DNA of 64,000 nucleotides from Buchnera aphidicola (Cinara pseudotaxifoliae). GTDB taxonomy: Bacteria; Pseudomonadota; Gammaproteobacteria; Enterobacterales; Enterobacteriaceae. The stretch covers positions 248,001 to 312,000 of the forward strand of contig NZ_LT635893.1 of assembly GCF_900128595.1 (NCBI RefSeq). Direction: 5' to 3'. Positions 39,167 through 50,617 of the stretch are shown here, one piece after another. Numbering within the stretch: the first letter of the stretch is position 1; each line of letters starts with the position of its first letter. The notes under the pieces are model-generated. The model was not told the DNA's origin. It was given only the letters and a program-made list of their open reading frames with translations, and did no database searches. The position numbers were made by a program, and so were the translations under genes.

Positions 39167-41269
39167 TTATATTTTATTTGATATATCAGTATTTTTCATA
39201 CTTAAACGAATTCTTCCTTGTCGATCTATTTCTAAAACTCTTACTGAAACAATTTGATCTATTTTTAAATAATCAGATACTTTATCTATTCTTTTATGTG
39301 AAATCTGTGAAATATGTATTAATCCTTCTTTTCCAAAACCAACAGAAACAAATGCTCCAAAATCTAAAATACGTGTTACCTTACCTGAATAAACTTTTCC
39401 AATTATAATATCTTCCGTAATTTCTTTAATTCTACGAATAGCATGCTTAGCTTTTTCACCTACAGTAGCTGATATTTTTACTATTCCGTCATCTTTAATT
39501 TCAATAACAGTACCGGTTTCTTCAGTAAGCATTCTAATAGTGGATCCTCCTTTCCCGATAACATTTTTAATTTTTTCTGGATTAATTTTCATCGTATATA
39601 TTCTGGGTGCAAATTTTGAAATATCACTTCTAGGTATTTCTAAAGTAGCTTCCATAATATCTAATATTTTTAACCTAGCAAATTTTGCTTGATATAAAGC
39701 ATCTTTAATAATATCACTTGTAATACCAGAAATTTTTATATCCATCTGCAATGCAGTAATTCCGATTCTACTTCCAGCTACTTTAAAATCCATATCACCT
39801 AAGTAATCTTCATCTCCCAAAATATCTGATAAAATAACATAAGTATTTTTTTCTTTTATTAAACCCATAGCAATTCCTGCTATAGCTGATTTAATGGGAA
39901 CTCCTGCATCCATTAAAGCTAAAGATGCACCACATACAGAAGCCATAGAAGATGATCCATTAGATTCTGTAATCTCAGAAACCAAACGGATTGTGTATGG
40001 AAATTCTTCAATATTTGGCATAACTGCTACAAAACTACGCTTAGCTAATTTTCCGTGACCTATTTCTCTTCTTTTCGGCGACCCTACTATTCCTATTTCT
40101 CCTACAGAGTAAGGAGGAAAATTGTAATGAAATATAAAATTATCAGTCCTATCTCCTAAAAGATCGTCTAAGTTTTGCGCGTCTCTAGACGTTCCTAGGG
40201 TTGCTGAAACCAACGCTTGTGTTTCTCCTCTGGTGAATAAAGCAGATCCATGAACGCGGGGAAGAACGCCTGTTCTGACATCAATTGGTCTAATTATATC
40301 ATTCATACGACTATCAATTCTTACATTGTCTTTTAAAATACGCTGACGAACTATATTACGTTCTAGAGCATAAATATTTTCTTCAATTTTTAAATTCGTT
40401 AAAGAATTGTCTTCGCTCAATAAATCTATAATTATTTTTTGCTTAATATCATTTAATTTACTTAACCGATCTTGTTTTATAAAAACACGATATGCTGATT
40501 CAATATCTTTACTAAATTTTTTAGCTATTAAATTATACAAAGTTCTGTCAGATGCATTTTCAGTAAAATTAACGTTAGGAAATTTATTAGCTTTTTTAGA
40601 AAACGTAAAAATGTTATCGATTAACAATTTTTGTTTTTCATGACCAAATAAAATAGCTTGCAAAATATTTTCTTCAGACAATATATTAGCTTCTGCTTCA
40701 ACCATTAAAATAGTTTTTTTTGTTCCCGAAACTATCAAATCTAAACAACTATTTTTAATAATTTCCACTGATGGATTTAAAATATATTCATTATCGATTA
40801 ACCCAACACGAGCTGCTCCTATAGGACCTGAGAACGGTAGGCCGGATATACATAAAGCAGCAGATACTCCAATAATAGAAATTATATCTGGATTAATTTG
40901 AGGGTTTACTGAAATAACTGTTACAATAATTTGCACTTCATTTAAAAATTCTTTAGGAAACAAAGGACGAATAGGTCTGTCAATTAATCTAGAAATTAAA
41001 ATTTCATTTTCACTCGGTCTTCCTTCTCGACGAAAAAATCCACCAGGAATTCTACCAGCAGCATATGTACGTTCTTGATAATTTACAATCAATGGAAAAA
41101 ATTTTTGTCCAGATAAAACTGGAGTTGTACTACTTACTACAGTAATCAGAGCGGTAGTATCATCCATACTAGCTAAAACCGAAGCAGTAGCTTGTCGAGC
41201 TATCATTCCAGTTTCCAAACTAACAGAATGTTTACCGTATTTAAATGTATGTACAATTGGTTTTAACAA
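39167..41269 (-). CDS. pnp: polyribonucleotide nucleotidyltransferase (PNPase)
   Basis: Phosphorolytic 3'-to-5' exoribonuclease. The 700-residue protein (E. coli 711) has two RNase PH domains (first with [22 protein letters not shown], second with [22 protein letters not shown]), a KH domain (about 550-615, with [16 protein letters not shown]) and an S1 domain (about 620-695, [18 protein letters not shown]). The C-terminal RNase E-binding tail is minimal. It follows rpsO, with a striking 18-bp hairpin between them. No rne gene is found at its ancestral location in the window. Confidence 0.98.
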   Translation of the reverse strand: MLKPIVHTFKYGKHSVSLETGMIARQATASVLASMDDTTALITVVSSTTPVLSGQKFFPLIVNYQERTYAAGRIPGGFFRREGRPSENEILISRLIDRPIRPLFPKEFLNEVQIIVTVISVNPQINPDIISIIGVSAALCISGLPFSGPIGAARVGLIDNEYILNPSVEIIKNSCLDLIVSGTKKTILMVEAEANILSEENILQAILFGHEKQKLLIDNIFTFSKKANKFPNVNFTENASDRTLYNLIAKKFSKDIESAYRVFIKQDRLSKLNDIKQKIIIDLLSEDNSLTNLKIEENIYALERNIVRQRILKDNVRIDSRMNDIIRPIDVRTGVLPRVHGSALFTRGETQALVSATLGTSRDAQNLDDLLGDRTDNFIFHYNFPPYSVGEIGIVGSPKRREIGHGKLAKRSFVAVMPNIEEFPYTIRLVSEITESNGSSSMASVCGASLALMDAGVPIKSAIAGIAMGLIKEKNTYVILSDILGDEDYLGDMDFKVAGSRIGITALQMDIKISGITSDIIKDALYQAKFARLKILDIMEATLEIPRSDISKFAPRIYTMKINPEKIKNVIGKGGSTIRMLTEETGTVIEIKDDGIVKISATVGEKAKHAIRRIKEITEDIIIGKVYSGKVTRILDFGAFVSVGFGKEGLIHISQISHKRIDKVSDYLKIDQIVSVRVLEIDRQGRIRLSMKNTDISNKI

Positions 41270-41375
41270 AATCTACATCCTTAAATAAAGATAAATTAAT
41301 TTAAAAGACATTAAAAAATATAAAAATTATATTTTATGATAAAAAAACAAAATTACAGTTTTAACAACATTTATA

Positions 41376-41416
41376 TACGTAAAGAAAAGAGCTGAAACAG
41401 CTCTTTTCTTTACGTA
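41376..41416 (-). promoter_or_regulatory. long hairpin in the rpsO-pnp intergenic region
   Basis: A perfect 18-bp inverted repeat (41376-41393 and 41399-41416) with a five-base loop, 107 bp before the pnp start. In E. coli a hairpin in the pnp leader is cut by RNase III, which starts PNPase autoregulation, and a terminator lies after rpsO. The minus-strand copy here is not followed by a U-run, so an RNase III-type processing site is the better guess. Conservation of such a stem in decaying DNA argues for function. Confidence 0.6.
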
Positions 41417-41472
41417 AATTATACTCTATTTTTAATAAATTTTAATATTATAAATAATTGTTTTATAATACG

Positions 41473-41742
41473 TTAATAACGTAAACCAAGATCTTTAATC
41501 AAAAAAAGATAACTGGAGTGTTTTTTTAATTTTATATAATCTAATAATTTTCTACGCAGAGAAACCATTTTTAATAAACCTCTACGACCACAATGATCTT
41601 CTTTGTGTTTAGTAAAATGTTTTTGCAAATAATTTATCTTTCTTGTTAATAAAGCAATTTGTACTGATGAATGACCACTATTATTATACAAATTACCATA
41701 TTTTAAAATTAAATTTTTTATTTCTAATGTATTTTTTACCAT
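41473..41742 (-). CDS. rpsO: 30S ribosomal protein S15
   Basis: Small-subunit protein that binds the 16S rRNA central domain and, in E. coli, represses its own translation. From the ATG at 41742 the protein has 89 residues, the family length, with TGSTEVQ-like SGHSSVQIALLTRKI, HKEDHCGRRGLLKMVSLRRKLLDYIK and LIKDLGLRY. The open frame continues five codons upstream, but the shorter start aligns with E. coli and has GGAG eight bases before it (41754-41751). It precedes pnp in the conserved order nusA-infB-rbfA-truB-rpsO-pnp. Confidence 0.96.
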   Translation of the reverse strand: MVKNTLEIKNLILKYGNLYNNSGHSSVQIALLTRKINYLQKHFTKHKEDHCGRRGLLKMVSLRRKLLDYIKLKKHSSYLFLIKDLGLRY

Positions 41743-41813
41743 ATATAAACTCCACAAAAAAATTTATCCTAAACAACAATTAAATAAATTTTTTAATTAC
41801 TCATAATAAATAT

Positions 41814-42749
41814 CTAACTTATTAAAACACATTTTGGGATCAATATCCCTAATTTAGTTATTATACCAATCCCCAAAAATATACTATTTATTCCTGTAAT
41901 TACTCGTACCAAGCCTGTCTTATACATCTTCAATAAAGGTATGCTTGTATTTTTTTGAAAATTTTTTATATCTTCATGAAACAATTTTATTACAGGATAT
42001 TTTAAAAACATAGAACTTACGGGTAATAAAAATGTACGCAACATACCAGACAAATAAAAACGATATATTTGATTTATATTTTTATTTTCTACAAAATATA
42101 AATTAGATAATTCTACTAATTGAGATGAATGATAAGGCCCTACTTTTATTCGGCGCAAAAAAACAACATGTGCACCACATTTTAATCGTCTACCAATATC
42201 TTGAACTAAACTACGCACATATGTTCCCTTAGAACAAGATACCGTAAACTCCAAAAAGTTATTTATATATTTAATAAAATTTAATTTATAAATTATTACC
42301 TCTCTCTTTTTAAGAGGAAGTACTATGCCTAATCGGGCATATTTATACAACGGAACTCCATAGTATTTAATAGCTGAAAACATAGGTGGAATTTGTTCTA
42401 TTGTTCCAACAAAACTTTTTAAAATAGAGCTAATATGAAGATCAGTTGTATGTACTGATCGATTCTGCAAGATGGATCCAGACAAATCTCCGGTAGTAGT
42501 CATTACTCCTAATTGTGCTATTACATGATATTTTTTTATCGAATTTGTCAAATATTTAGAAAATTTTGTTGCTGGACCAAATAAAATCGGTAAAATTCCA
42601 GTAGCTAAAGGATCCAAAGAACCTGTATATCCTACTTTTTTAGCACAAAAAATTTTTTTAACATGCTGTAGCGTACAGTTAGATGAAATACCTTTTGGTT
42701 TATCTAGCAATAATATTCCAGAATTATTTTTATTACTTTGATAATCCAT
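41814..42749 (-). CDS. truB: tRNA pseudouridine(55) synthase TruB
   Basis: Makes pseudouridine 55 in the T loop of tRNAs and assists tRNA folding. The 311-residue protein (E. coli 314) contains LLLDKPKGISSN, the catalytic Asp46 in YTGSLDPLATGILPI, IEQIPPMFSAIKYYGVPLYKYAR and SCSKGTYVRSLVQDIG. A C-terminal PUA-like region remains but is diverged. It lies 41 bp downstream of rbfA on the same strand. Confidence 0.96.
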   Translation of the reverse strand: MDYQSNKNNSGILLLDKPKGISSNCTLQHVKKIFCAKKVGYTGSLDPLATGILPILFGPATKFSKYLTNSIKKYHVIAQLGVMTTTGDLSGSILQNRSVHTTDLHISSILKSFVGTIEQIPPMFSAIKYYGVPLYKYARLGIVLPLKKREVIIYKLNFIKYINNFLEFTVSCSKGTYVRSLVQDIGRRLKCGAHVVFLRRIKVGPYHSSQLVELSNLYFVENKNINQIYRFYLSGMLRTFLLPVSSMFLKYPVIKLFHEDIKNFQKNTSIPLLKMYKTGLVRVITGINSIFLGIGIITKLGILIPKCVLIS

Positions 42750-42790
42750 ATTTTTAACCTACATACATATCAAGTTAATATTTTTATAAA

Positions 42791-43150
42791 TTAACGTATC
42801 TTACTATTTTTAATAAGCTGAGAAATCAGTGTTCCGTTAGAAAAAGAAACATCGTGAATAAAACATAAATTAGGAACAATGCGTAAATATATGTTTCTAT
42901 TTATAAGCGAACGAATAAAACCTGTAGCTTTTTGCAATATACATAAAATTAACTGTATTCTATGTTTATCCTGATCATGTAAACACGTAAAAAATATTTT
43001 AGCATGACTTAAATCAGCAGATAATTTTACTTCTAGTATTGTTATTAAAGAATTTAATCGAGGATCTCTTATTTTTTTTTGAATAATTATAGCAATTTCT
43101 TTATGTAAACTACGTTCTAATCTCATAGATCGACTAAAGTCTTTTAACAT
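42791..43150 (-). CDS. rbfA: ribosome-binding factor A
   Basis: KH-fold assembly factor for the 30S subunit, needed for 16S rRNA 5'-end maturation. The 119-residue protein shows RSMRLERSLHKEIAIIIQKKIRDPRL and LTITSV-type ITILEVKLSADLSHAKIFFT followed by RIVPNLCFIHDVSFSNGT, the usual conserved blocks. It is a little shorter than the E. coli 133 residues because the flexible C-terminus is cut back. Located between infB and truB in the ancestral order. Confidence 0.94.
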   Translation of the reverse strand: MLKDFSRSMRLERSLHKEIAIIIQKKIRDPRLNSLITILEVKLSADLSHAKIFFTCLHDQDKHRIQLILCILQKATGFIRSLINRNIYLRIVPNLCFIHDVSFSNGTLISQLIKNSKIR

Positions 43151-43227
43151 ATTATTTCCTATAAAAAATAAATATATTTATATAAAATTATAAATATAAT
43201 ATATAATTTGATATAAAAAGATATTAA

Positions 43228-45438
43228 TTATTTTTTAACCACTTGAAAAACTTCAATAATATCACCTATACGAACATCATTATAATTTTTAACTCCTATA
43301 CCACATTCAATTCCATGTCGCACCTCTAAAACATCTTCTTTAAATCGACGTAAAGATTCCAATTCCCCTTCATATATAACAATATTATTACGTAATACTC
43401 GTATAGGATTAGTTTTTTTGATGATTCCTTCTTTTACCATGCATCCAGCTATTAATCCAAATTTAGGTGCTTTAAATATACTTCTAACTTCTGCTAATCC
43501 AATTACTATTTGTTTGTTAGCAGGTACTGATAATCCTGACATAACTGCTTTAATATCATTAATTAAATCATATATTATTGAATAATATTTAACATTTAAG
43601 TTTTCTAATTCTATAATCTTTTTTGCTGAAATATCAGCTCGAACATTAAATCCTACTAAAATAGATGTTGTTGTTAAGCTTAAATATGCATCAGTTTCCG
43701 TAATTGCTCCTATTCCAGATGCAATAATATTAACTTTAACAATATTATTATTAGATATTGCTTTTAAAGAATCTAATATCGCTTCTAAAGAACCGTGAGT
43801 ATCTGTTTTTAAGACAATATTTAAATCTAAATTTTTTTTTGTACTAATTCGATTAAATAAATTATCTACGTCAATTTTTTTTTGATGTAAAAACTTAATT
43901 TCTCTAGATTTTAATTTACGCCACAATGACAATTCTCTAGCTTTTTTTTCATTACGAACCACAAAAAGTGTATCTCCCGTTTTTGGTACTCCTGATAAAC
44001 CAAAAATTTCTACTGGAATAGATGGTCCAGCAGACAATATAGTTCTATGAAATTCATTTTTAAGTAATTTAATTTTTCCATATTCTAAACCACAAATAAC
44101 TATATCGTGTACTTTTAAAACACCTGTATGCACTAATAGTGTAGCTACTGGTCCACGTTTAGAATCTAGATAAGATTCAATGACTACTCCTTTAGCCATT
44201 CCAGAATGTACAGCTTTTAATTCTAACATTTCTGCTTGTAATAAAATCGCAGATAACAAATTATCGATACCTAGTCCAGTTTTAGCCGATACTAAAACAA
44301 ATATATTATCCCCTCCTAATTCTTCGGAAATAATTGAATATTTCATTAATTCTTTTTTAATTTTATCTATATTAGATAGCGTTTTATCAATTTTATTAAT
44401 AGCAACTATTATTGGTACTTGCGCAATCTTTGCGTGTTGAATAGCTTCAATTGTTTGAGGCATAACTCCATCATCTGCAGCAACTACTAGAACGACTATA
44501 TCTGTAACTCTAGTACCTCTTACTCGCATAGCAGTAAAAGCAGAATGACCAGGGGTATCTAAAAATGTAATAATACCTTGAGGTGTTTTAACATGATACG
44601 CTCCAATATACTGCGTAATTCCACCTTCCTCTCCCAAAGCAATTTTAGTAGATCGAATATAATCTAGCAAAGAAGTTTTTCCATGATCTACATGCCCAAT
44701 TATAGTTACTATAGGCGGACGAGTCTTTTTTTGAGTATCTCCTAGATCACGATCTCCCATTACAAAATTTTCTAAAGCATTTTCTTGGTACATGCGTACT
44801 TTATAACCCATTTCTTCTGCAATTAATTGAGCTGTATCTTGATCTAAAATTTCATTTATAGTTGATGAAATTCCTATTTTCAGCAACATTTTTATTAAAA
44901 AAGAATGTTTTACTGCCATTTTATTAGACAATTCTAATATAGAAATAGAATTTCTAATGACTATTTTTTTATTAACAACACCTAATGGTTTATTAAATTT
45001 TTGTTGTAAAATAGAGTTCTTAATTGGATATAGTTTACTTTTTTTTGAATAATTTAAAAAACGTCTTTCAGATCCTTTTAATACAGAAATATTATTTTTT
45101 TTATTATTTTTTCGAGTATTAGCAATTGGAATAAATCTTTTTTTATCAATAAAATTATTTTTTTTATGTACGTTAATTGTAAGAATAGAATCAATTTTTT
45201 TTCTTTTCAGTACATTCTTTTTATTAAAAAGATTATGGTCTGATATTTTTTTACTTGTAAATTTTTTAAATAAATTATTATTATTACTTTTTTTTCGTGA
45301 TTTAGAAGAAAGATTCGACTTAACAGATTTTGAGTTTATTTTCTGTATAAGTTTTTTTTTTGAATTTATTGATAATTTTTTTTGATCTTTCTTTAATAAT
45401 TTATTATCATGATTATCTCTTAATTTTTTTAATTTCAC
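43228..45438 (-). CDS. infB: translation initiation factor IF-2
   Basis: GTPase that brings initiator tRNA to the 30S subunit and promotes subunit joining. The 736-residue protein is shorter than the 890 of E. coli. The first 150 residues are a low-complexity Lys/Ser/Asn region with no recognisable domain; a conserved N2-like segment ([18 protein letters not shown]) follows. The G domain has [12 protein letters not shown] (about 247-258), DTPGHSAF and NKIDK; domains II-IV continue to the end with VRADISAKK and [21 protein letters not shown]. nusA lies upstream and rbfA downstream. Confidence 0.97.
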   Translation of the reverse strand: MKLKKLRDNHDNKLLKKDQKKLSINSKKKLIQKINSKSVKSNLSSKSRKKSNNNNLFKKFTSKKISDHNLFNKKNVLKRKKIDSILTINVHKKNNFIDKKRFIPIANTRKNNKKNNISVLKGSERRFLNYSKKSKLYPIKNSILQQKFNKPLGVVNKKIVIRNSISILELSNKMAVKHSFLIKMLLKIGISSTINEILDQDTAQLIAEEMGYKVRMYQENALENFVMGDRDLGDTQKKTRPPIVTIIGHVDHGKTSLLDYIRSTKIALGEEGGITQYIGAYHVKTPQGIITFLDTPGHSAFTAMRVRGTRVTDIVVLVVAADDGVMPQTIEAIQHAKIAQVPIIVAINKIDKTLSNIDKIKKELMKYSIISEELGGDNIFVLVSAKTGLGIDNLLSAILLQAEMLELKAVHSGMAKGVVIESYLDSKRGPVATLLVHTGVLKVHDIVICGLEYGKIKLLKNEFHRTILSAGPSIPVEIFGLSGVPKTGDTLFVVRNEKKARELSLWRKLKSREIKFLHQKKIDVDNLFNRISTKKNLDLNIVLKTDTHGSLEAILDSLKAISNNNIVKVNIIASGIGAITETDAYLSLTTTSILVGFNVRADISAKKIIELENLNVKYYSIIYDLINDIKAVMSGLSVPANKQIVIGLAEVRSIFKAPKFGLIAGCMVKEGIIKKTNPIRVLRNNIVIYEGELESLRRFKEDVLEVRHGIECGIGVKNYNDVRIGDIIEVFQVVKK

Positions 45439-45770
45439 CGGTACAATTATCTCTTTATTTAAAAGTAAATTTAACTCATAATTAATATTATAAAAATTTT
45501 ATTAAAACTAATATTTTAATAAACATCCATATAAAACTATACATATAAAATTATTTAATACACAAGAATTATTTTTAACAATAAAATTTTTTTAAAATTA
45601 TTTTTTATAAAAAAAAATATTAGTATTTTCATATAAAATTGTTTAACTATAACAATAATTGTTGTATTTAATTACTAAAAAACATTAAATAAATGTTTTA
45701 TAAAAAATAATGTTTTTTTTTAAAAATTCATAATTATATTTGCAATAATTTATATTATTTAAAATCCATA
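45439..45770. other. infB/nusA intergenic region
   Basis: A 332-bp A+T-rich spacer inside a cluster that is tightly packed in E. coli. I see no ORF, no hairpin of note and no clear promoter. It may reflect erosion of the 5' part of infB, whose N-terminal region is shortened. Confidence 0.4.
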
Positions 45771-47258
45771 TTATTTATGTTCATTAAACCAACAAATATT
45801 ACGAGCTTCCATAATTAATTTTCCAGCTTGAGTAGAAGTTAATACTGCAATATCATTCAAATCATCAATACTCTGTTCAGCCAAATGTTCTAAAGTATAT
45901 ATTTTTTTTTCTATTAATTTTTTAATTACGCGCTTGTCAACATTTTTTAAACGTAGTAATTGTGAATTTAAAAAATCTTTTTTAAGTTTATTTGCAGATT
46001 CTTCTTGATTTTTTTTCAAGATAAATATTGCTGTTTTTTTTAGTCTTAGAATAACTTCACTCTTTATTCCTGTAATAGACAATAATACATGTGTAGAAGC
46101 ATTAGCAATATCTTGTATTGAGGAAAATCCTGAACGTAATAATAGTAAAACATCATTCTTATTTAAATTTAATTGATTTTTAAAAATACGAAAAAAATCT
46201 TGTTGCTCTAATTCATTCTGTTCACGCAAATCACTAGAAGTCATTATATTTAACTCCCATCCCGTTAACTGTGAAGCTAACCGAACATTTTGTCCGTTTC
46301 TTCCTATGGCTTGTGCCAAATTACATGCTTTAACAGATACATTAATAGTATGAGTATAATCATCTAAAATAATCGATGAAACATCGGCAGGTGACATAGA
46401 ATTAATAACAAATTTTTCTGGATTTTTATCCCATAAAATTATATCGATCCTTTCTCCGCATAATTCATTAGATATTGCTTGTACTCTAGCTCCTCTTATA
46501 CCAACACAAGCACCTACTGGATCAATCCTATTGTCACAAGTAGCGACAGCTATCTTGGATCTTGAACCCGGATCACGAGCAATAGCTTTAATTTTTATTA
46601 ATTTATCTCCAATTTCTGGAACTTCGATTTTAAATAACTCAACTAACATATCTGATTTAGATCGACTAATAAGTAAATACGTTCCCTTTAATCTATGTGA
46701 AATATCATACAATACACCACGAACTCTGTCGTTAATTCTAAAATTTTCTCTAGGTAGCATATCTTCGCGCATAACAATGCCTTCAATATTATTACCAACA
46801 TCTAAAATAATATAATCTCTATTAATTTTTTTAACTACTCCTACAATGATTCGACCTTTTTTTTTATAAAACTCACTCACCAGAATTTCGCGTTCTGCTT
46901 CTCTAACTTTTTGTATGATAACTTGTTTAGCTATTTGAGTGGCGATACGATCAAAAGTTATAGAATTAATACAATCTTCAATATAATCATGTAACTGCAC
47001 AGTTTGATTTCCAAGACGTGCTGCATCTAATGTAATTTCTTTAGTTGGATTAGATACTATATTTACCACTAACCATCTTCGATATGTATTATAACTACCA
47101 TCGTTACGATTTATATACACTCTAATATTAATATCTTGACCATATTTTTTTTTAGTAGCAATTGCTAAAGCACTTTCTAAAGCTTCAAAAATTTTTTCTC
47201 TTGGAATAGATTTTTCGTGTGAAACAGCATCTACTACAGATAATATTTCTTTATTCAT
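45771..47258 (-). CDS. nusA: transcription termination/antitermination protein NusA
   Basis: RNA polymerase-binding factor for pausing, termination and antitermination. The 495-residue protein equals E. coli NusA. Domains in order: N-terminal polymerase-binding region ([31 protein letters not shown]), S1 domain (about 130-200, [21 protein letters not shown]), two KH domains (about 230-345, with [17 protein letters not shown] and [13 protein letters not shown]), and the two acidic repeats (about 365-490). rimP, the gene before nusA in E. coli, is missing. Confidence 0.97.
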   Translation of the reverse strand: MNKEILSVVDAVSHEKSIPREKIFEALESALAIATKKKYGQDINIRVYINRNDGSYNTYRRWLVVNIVSNPTKEITLDAARLGNQTVQLHDYIEDCINSITFDRIATQIAKQVIIQKVREAEREILVSEFYKKKGRIIVGVVKKINRDYIILDVGNNIEGIVMREDMLPRENFRINDRVRGVLYDISHRLKGTYLLISRSKSDMLVELFKIEVPEIGDKLIKIKAIARDPGSRSKIAVATCDNRIDPVGACVGIRGARVQAISNELCGERIDIILWDKNPEKFVINSMSPADVSSIILDDYTHTINVSVKACNLAQAIGRNGQNVRLASQLTGWELNIMTSSDLREQNELEQQDFFRIFKNQLNLNKNDVLLLLRSGFSSIQDIANASTHVLLSITGIKSEVILRLKKTAIFILKKNQEESANKLKKDFLNSQLLRLKNVDKRVIKKLIEKKIYTLEHLAEQSIDDLNDIAVLTSTQAGKLIMEARNICWFNEHK

Positions 47259-47440
47259 ATCCTTTCCTTTATTCTTAAATTAAAGCGGATGTATTCAACC
47301 AAATAAAAATTCAAAGAAAAAGAACTTTTGTCCACTTAAATAGATAGTAGCATTTATTATGAAAATTCAATATACACTAAATATAATAAGTTTTATAATC
47401 AATAGTACTAATAAACATTTTATCATACAAAAATTGTAAT

Positions 47441-47464
47441 AAAAAAACCCGTTTTTTCGGGGTT
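47441..47464 (-). terminator. intrinsic terminator after tRNA-Leu(GAG)
   Basis: On the minus strand a short G+C-rich stem (CCCG paired with CGGG, extended by two A-T pairs with one bulged base, loop AAAAAA) is followed by seven T. This is the clearest intrinsic terminator in the window. It lies about 80 bp beyond the 3' end of tRNA-Leu(GAG) and separates the secG/tRNA unit from nusA. Confidence 0.75.
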
Positions 47465-47544
47465 AAAATATTAAATAACTGTTATAATATATATATACTT
47501 ATATTATAAAATTAAGAAAGAAAGAAAAAAGAAACACCAATTAA

Positions 47545-47634
47545 TACCGAAGGTGGGAATTGAACCCACACACTTATTTAAAATTAAGTACTATCCCCTC
47601 AAGATAGCGTGTCTACCAATTTCACCACTTCGGT
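47545..47634 (-). tRNA. leuU: tRNA-Leu (anticodon GAG)
   Basis: A 90-nt class II tRNA on the reverse strand. Acceptor stem ACCGAAG pairs with CTTCGGT, the discriminator is A, the anticodon loop reads CTTGAGG with GAG, and the variable arm is long. T arm GTGGGTTCAATTCCCAC is perfect. CCA is not encoded. Placement between secG and nusA is the ancestral leuU location. It decodes CUU/CUC, which are rare here, so its retention shows that a full leucine decoding set is kept. Confidence 0.96.
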
Positions 47635-47785
47635 TAAAATATTTGATACTAGCAATACACATAAACTATATAATTAACTAACAGTAATAATTTAAAAAAA
47701 AAATTATTTTTAATATATAAATAATTACTGTTCAAAAATACTAAAATAATGTAAATTAATATAATGTGAAGAATTTATACAAAAA

Positions 47786-48034
47786 TTATATTTTTAAATG
47801 ATTAATCGTCCATATACTATATCTACACAATAATAAATTAATTATAAAAAATAGTGTCAATAAAATTAAAACTATGTATGTCATGACATAACTTTTTGAA
47901 TTCTCAGTAAATAATTGAGAGGAATAATCACTTGTATTAGTAGATAAATTATTTCCAGAACCAAATTGAAACATAATAATTGAAATTAAAAAAAAAGAAA
48001 CAAAAATAAATACAGTCAATAAAAAAATATGCAT
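47786..48034 (-). CDS. secG: protein-export membrane protein SecG
   Basis: Small subunit of the SecYEG translocon. The 82 residues contain two membrane helices (about 2-22 and 48-72) and the family block IIMFQFGSGNN, matching LIMLQQGKGAD. I take the ATG at 48034 because it gives the same 18-residue distance to that block as in E. coli; an ATG four codons earlier (48046) is possible, and neither has a strong ribosome binding site. The cytoplasmic loop is divergent. It is followed by tRNA-Leu(GAG); glmM, its usual upstream neighbour, is absent. Confidence 0.85.
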   Translation of the reverse strand: MHIFLLTVFIFVSFFLISIIMFQFGSGNNLSTNTSDYSSQLFTENSKSYVMTYIVLILLTLFFIINLLLCRYSIWTINHLKI

Positions 48035-48134
48035 AGAAAATACCATGTATATGTTATTTAATAATTTTATTATTATATTTTTATTATAAAAGAATTAATT
48101 AACTTTGTCATGTATACATTTAAAAAACAAATAA

Positions 48135-48193
48135 ATATAGTTCTTTTATTTATATATATTATACAATTATATATATAAATAAAAGAACTATAT
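48135..48193 (-). repeat. perfect 25-bp inverted repeat upstream of secG
   Basis: Arms 48135-48159 and 48169-48193 are perfectly complementary with a nine-base loop, about 100 bp before the secG start. The outer half (ATATAGTTCTTTTATTT) is not simple repeat. On the minus strand it is followed by a T-rich run, so it could terminate upstream transcription or be processed to make the 5' end of the secG-tRNA transcript. Confidence 0.65.
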
Positions 48194-48854
48194 GAAATAT
48201 TTTTATACATATTATCATTAAATGTAGTATGTTTTTATAAGTTAAATATGTATCTTACATAGTAATTCTTACTTTATTACTAAAATTAAAAAATATATGC
48301 TTTGTATCAACTCTTAAAACATTTTATTTAAAAATAAACCCGACAAACAAAATACCTACAGTAAATACAATGTATAAAAAAATATACATACAAATTTTAA
48401 AAACAAAATATATATATAAAATATTTTATAGACATATTTCTAAATATATTAAAAATATAATTAAAAATTATTTTTTATATAAAAAATAATTATATTGTTA
48501 TTTATAAAAATATTTAAGATATAAATGAAGTTTTTATTAAAATATTTTAATTAAAAAATCTATTTTAGATAATAAATACTATAACACTTATACAAGTAAT
48601 TATTAACTATTTGTAAAAATACAGTATATTAAAATACTATAAAAACACATGTTTTAATATGTATATATTTATAAAAAAAGCACCCTTGTAAAAAAAAATA
48701 ATTCACTTTAATAAAATATTAATATTGATTATTTATCATTAAAGTTTTTATAATATAAAATACTACTAAACACATTTTAAAATATTTAATAAATAGTATT
48801 TATTAAATAAATATATAAAATATAGTATACATATGTATTTTTTATATAAATCAT

Positions 48855-48888
48855 CAATGATATCTATTCAAAAAAATAGATATCATTG
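48855..48888 (-). terminator. hairpin downstream of ftsH
   Basis: A perfect 14-bp stem (CAATGATATCTATT and its complement, six-base loop) begins 92 bp after the ftsH stop in its direction of transcription. It is a reasonable 3'-end structure for the rlmE-ftsH transcript, although no U-run follows immediately. Confidence 0.5.
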
Positions 48889-48979
48889 TATTATTATGAC
48901 AATAATTACCAATACTTAAAAAATATATATATACAATAATAATTTCTATATAAATATCTAAATCAGATAAAACAAAAGT

Positions 48980-50617
48980 TTAACGTAAGTTCCAATCATC
49001 AGGTTCACGAACTAATTTTCTAGACATCAAATCATCAATTTGTAAAGAATTAATGGTTTCATATTTCATTAAAGCATCTTTCATAGCATGTAAAATATCT
49101 ATATTTTCATGCAAAATTTTTTTTGCACGTTGATAATTATCTTTAATTAAAAATTTTATTTCTTTATCAATAATTTGAATTGTTTTATCAGAAAAACATT
49201 TTAATTTAGATGCAGAATTATTTAAAGAAGATTCCTGATCTTCTTCTGTATATAAAACAGGTCCTAATTTGTCTGAAAAACCCCATTTAGTAACCATTTT
49301 TCGCGCTAAATCAGTAGCTACTTCAATATCATTAGATGCTCCAGTAGAAATTTTATTAGATCCATAAATAATTTCTTCTGCTGCTCTTCCTCCGTATAAA
49401 GTAGATATCTTGCTTTCTAATACTTGACGGGTTACACTAAACACATCGCCTTTTGGCAAAAATATAGTTAATCCTAAAGATCTTCCTCGTGGAATAATAG
49501 TAACTTTATGTACAGGATCGTGACCGGGAACCAATCTACCTACAATAGCATGTCCAGATTCATGATATGCAGTAGATTCTTTATGACTTTCAGTCATAAC
49601 CGTTGATCTTCTTTCAGAACCCATTATTATTTTATCTTTGGATTTTTCAAGATCTATCATAGAAATCATAGTCTTATTACAACGCGCTGCTAATAAGGCT
49701 GATTCATTTACTAAATTAGCTAAATCAGCTCCAGAAAAACCAGGAGTACCTCTAGCAATTACCATTGGAATAACATCATTCGCAACAGCTACTTTACGCA
49801 TATGAATTTTTAAAATTTCTTCTCGACCAATCACATCAGGTAAAGGAACTGCAATTTGGCGATCAAACCTACCCGGTCTTAATAAGGCTGGGTCTAGGAC
49901 GTCTTGTCTATTGGTAGCAGCAATTATAATGACTCCTATGTTACTTTTAAAACCATCCATTTCTACTAATATTTGATTTAATGTTTGATCACGTTCATCA
50001 TTGCCTCCGCTAACACCCATTCCTCTTTTTCTTCCCACAGCATCAATTTCGTCTATAAAAATTATACAAGGAGAATGTTTTCTAGCATTTTTAAACATAT
50101 CTCTTACTCGAGCAGCTCCTACACCAACAAACATTTCTACAAAATCAGAGCCTGAAATCGTAAAAAAAGGAACATTTGCTTCTCCGGCAACTGCTTTAGC
50201 TAACAATGTTTTTCCAGTACCTGGAGGGCCAAAAAGAAGTGTTCCTTTAGGAATTTTACCTCCTAATTTTTTAAATTTTTGAGGTTCTCTTAAGTATTCT
50301 ACTAACTCCGAAATATCTTCTTTTGCTTCATTACAACCTGCTACATCTAAAAAAGTAATTTTAATAGTATTTTTAGATAACATCTTAGCTTTACTTTTAC
50401 TAAAAAATAAAGAACTCATTTTACCGCTAATTTGTAAACATATTACCAAGAAAAATAATAATGTTATTAATAAAAAAAAAGGAAGCCAGGATAAAAAAAT
50501 AGATACTAAAAAACTTTGTTTAACTGGAACTACATCACTAATAATAATTTCTGTTTTAAATAACGTATCTAATGGCTTGATATTATAAACCAGCATGTTT
50601 ATGATATTTTGAGTCAT
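48980..50617 (-). CDS. ftsH: ATP-dependent zinc metalloprotease FtsH, lacking its first membrane helix and periplasmic domain
   Basis: Membrane AAA+ protease that degrades misfolded membrane and regulatory proteins. The catalytic part is complete: Walker A GPPGTGKT (130-137), Walker [13 protein letters not shown], second-region-of-homology RPGRFDRQ, and zinc motif HESGH (352-356). The 545-residue protein is about 100 shorter than in E. coli. It has only one membrane helix (about 36-62, matching the second helix of E. coli FtsH); the first helix and about 70 periplasmic residues are gone, as is the C-terminal tail. The 233-bp region upstream holds no frame encoding the missing part. The ATG has GAGA about seven bases upstream. 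Confidence 0.93.
   Translation of the reverse strand: MTQNIINMLVYNIKPLDTLFKTEIIISDVVPVKQSFLVSIFLSWLPFFLLITLLFFLVICLQISGKMSSLFFSKSKAKMLSKNTIKITFLDVAGCNEAKEDISELVEYLREPQKFKKLGGKIPKGTLLFGPPGTGKTLLAKAVAGEANVPFFTISGSDFVEMFVGVGAARVRDMFKNARKHSPCIIFIDEIDAVGRKRGMGVSGGNDERDQTLNQILVEMDGFKSNIGVIIIAATNRQDVLDPALLRPGRFDRQIAVPLPDVIGREEILKIHMRKVAVANDVIPMVIARGTPGFSGADLANLVNESALLAARCNKTMISMIDLEKSKDKIIMGSERRSTVMTESHKESTAYHESGHAIVGRLVPGHDPVHKVTIIPRGRSLGLTIFLPKGDVFSVTRQVLESKISTLYGGRAAEEIIYGSNKISTGASNDIEVATDLARKMVTKWGFSDKLGPVLYTEEDQESSLNNSASKLKCFSDKTIQIIDKEIKFLIKDNYQRAKKILHENIDILHAMKDALMKYETINSLQIDDLMSRKLVREPDDWNLR

Larger units (their letters stand above)
48035..48979. other. ftsH/secG intergenic region (glmM position)
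   Basis: A 945-bp stretch where glmM (and in E. coli folP) would be expected between ftsH and secG. I see no phosphoglucosamine mutase motif in any frame. It contains two notable inverted repeats, listed separately: a 14-bp stem at 48855-48888 near the end of ftsH and a perfect 25-bp stem at 48135-48193 just ahead of secG. Confidence 0.55.

Noticed and set aside
44180-44440. Open frames antisense to infB, ftsH and nusA (also 46531-46815 and 50001-50282)
   Set aside because: These mirror highly conserved GTPase or AAA+ coding sequence; no ribosome binding site or similarity supports them.
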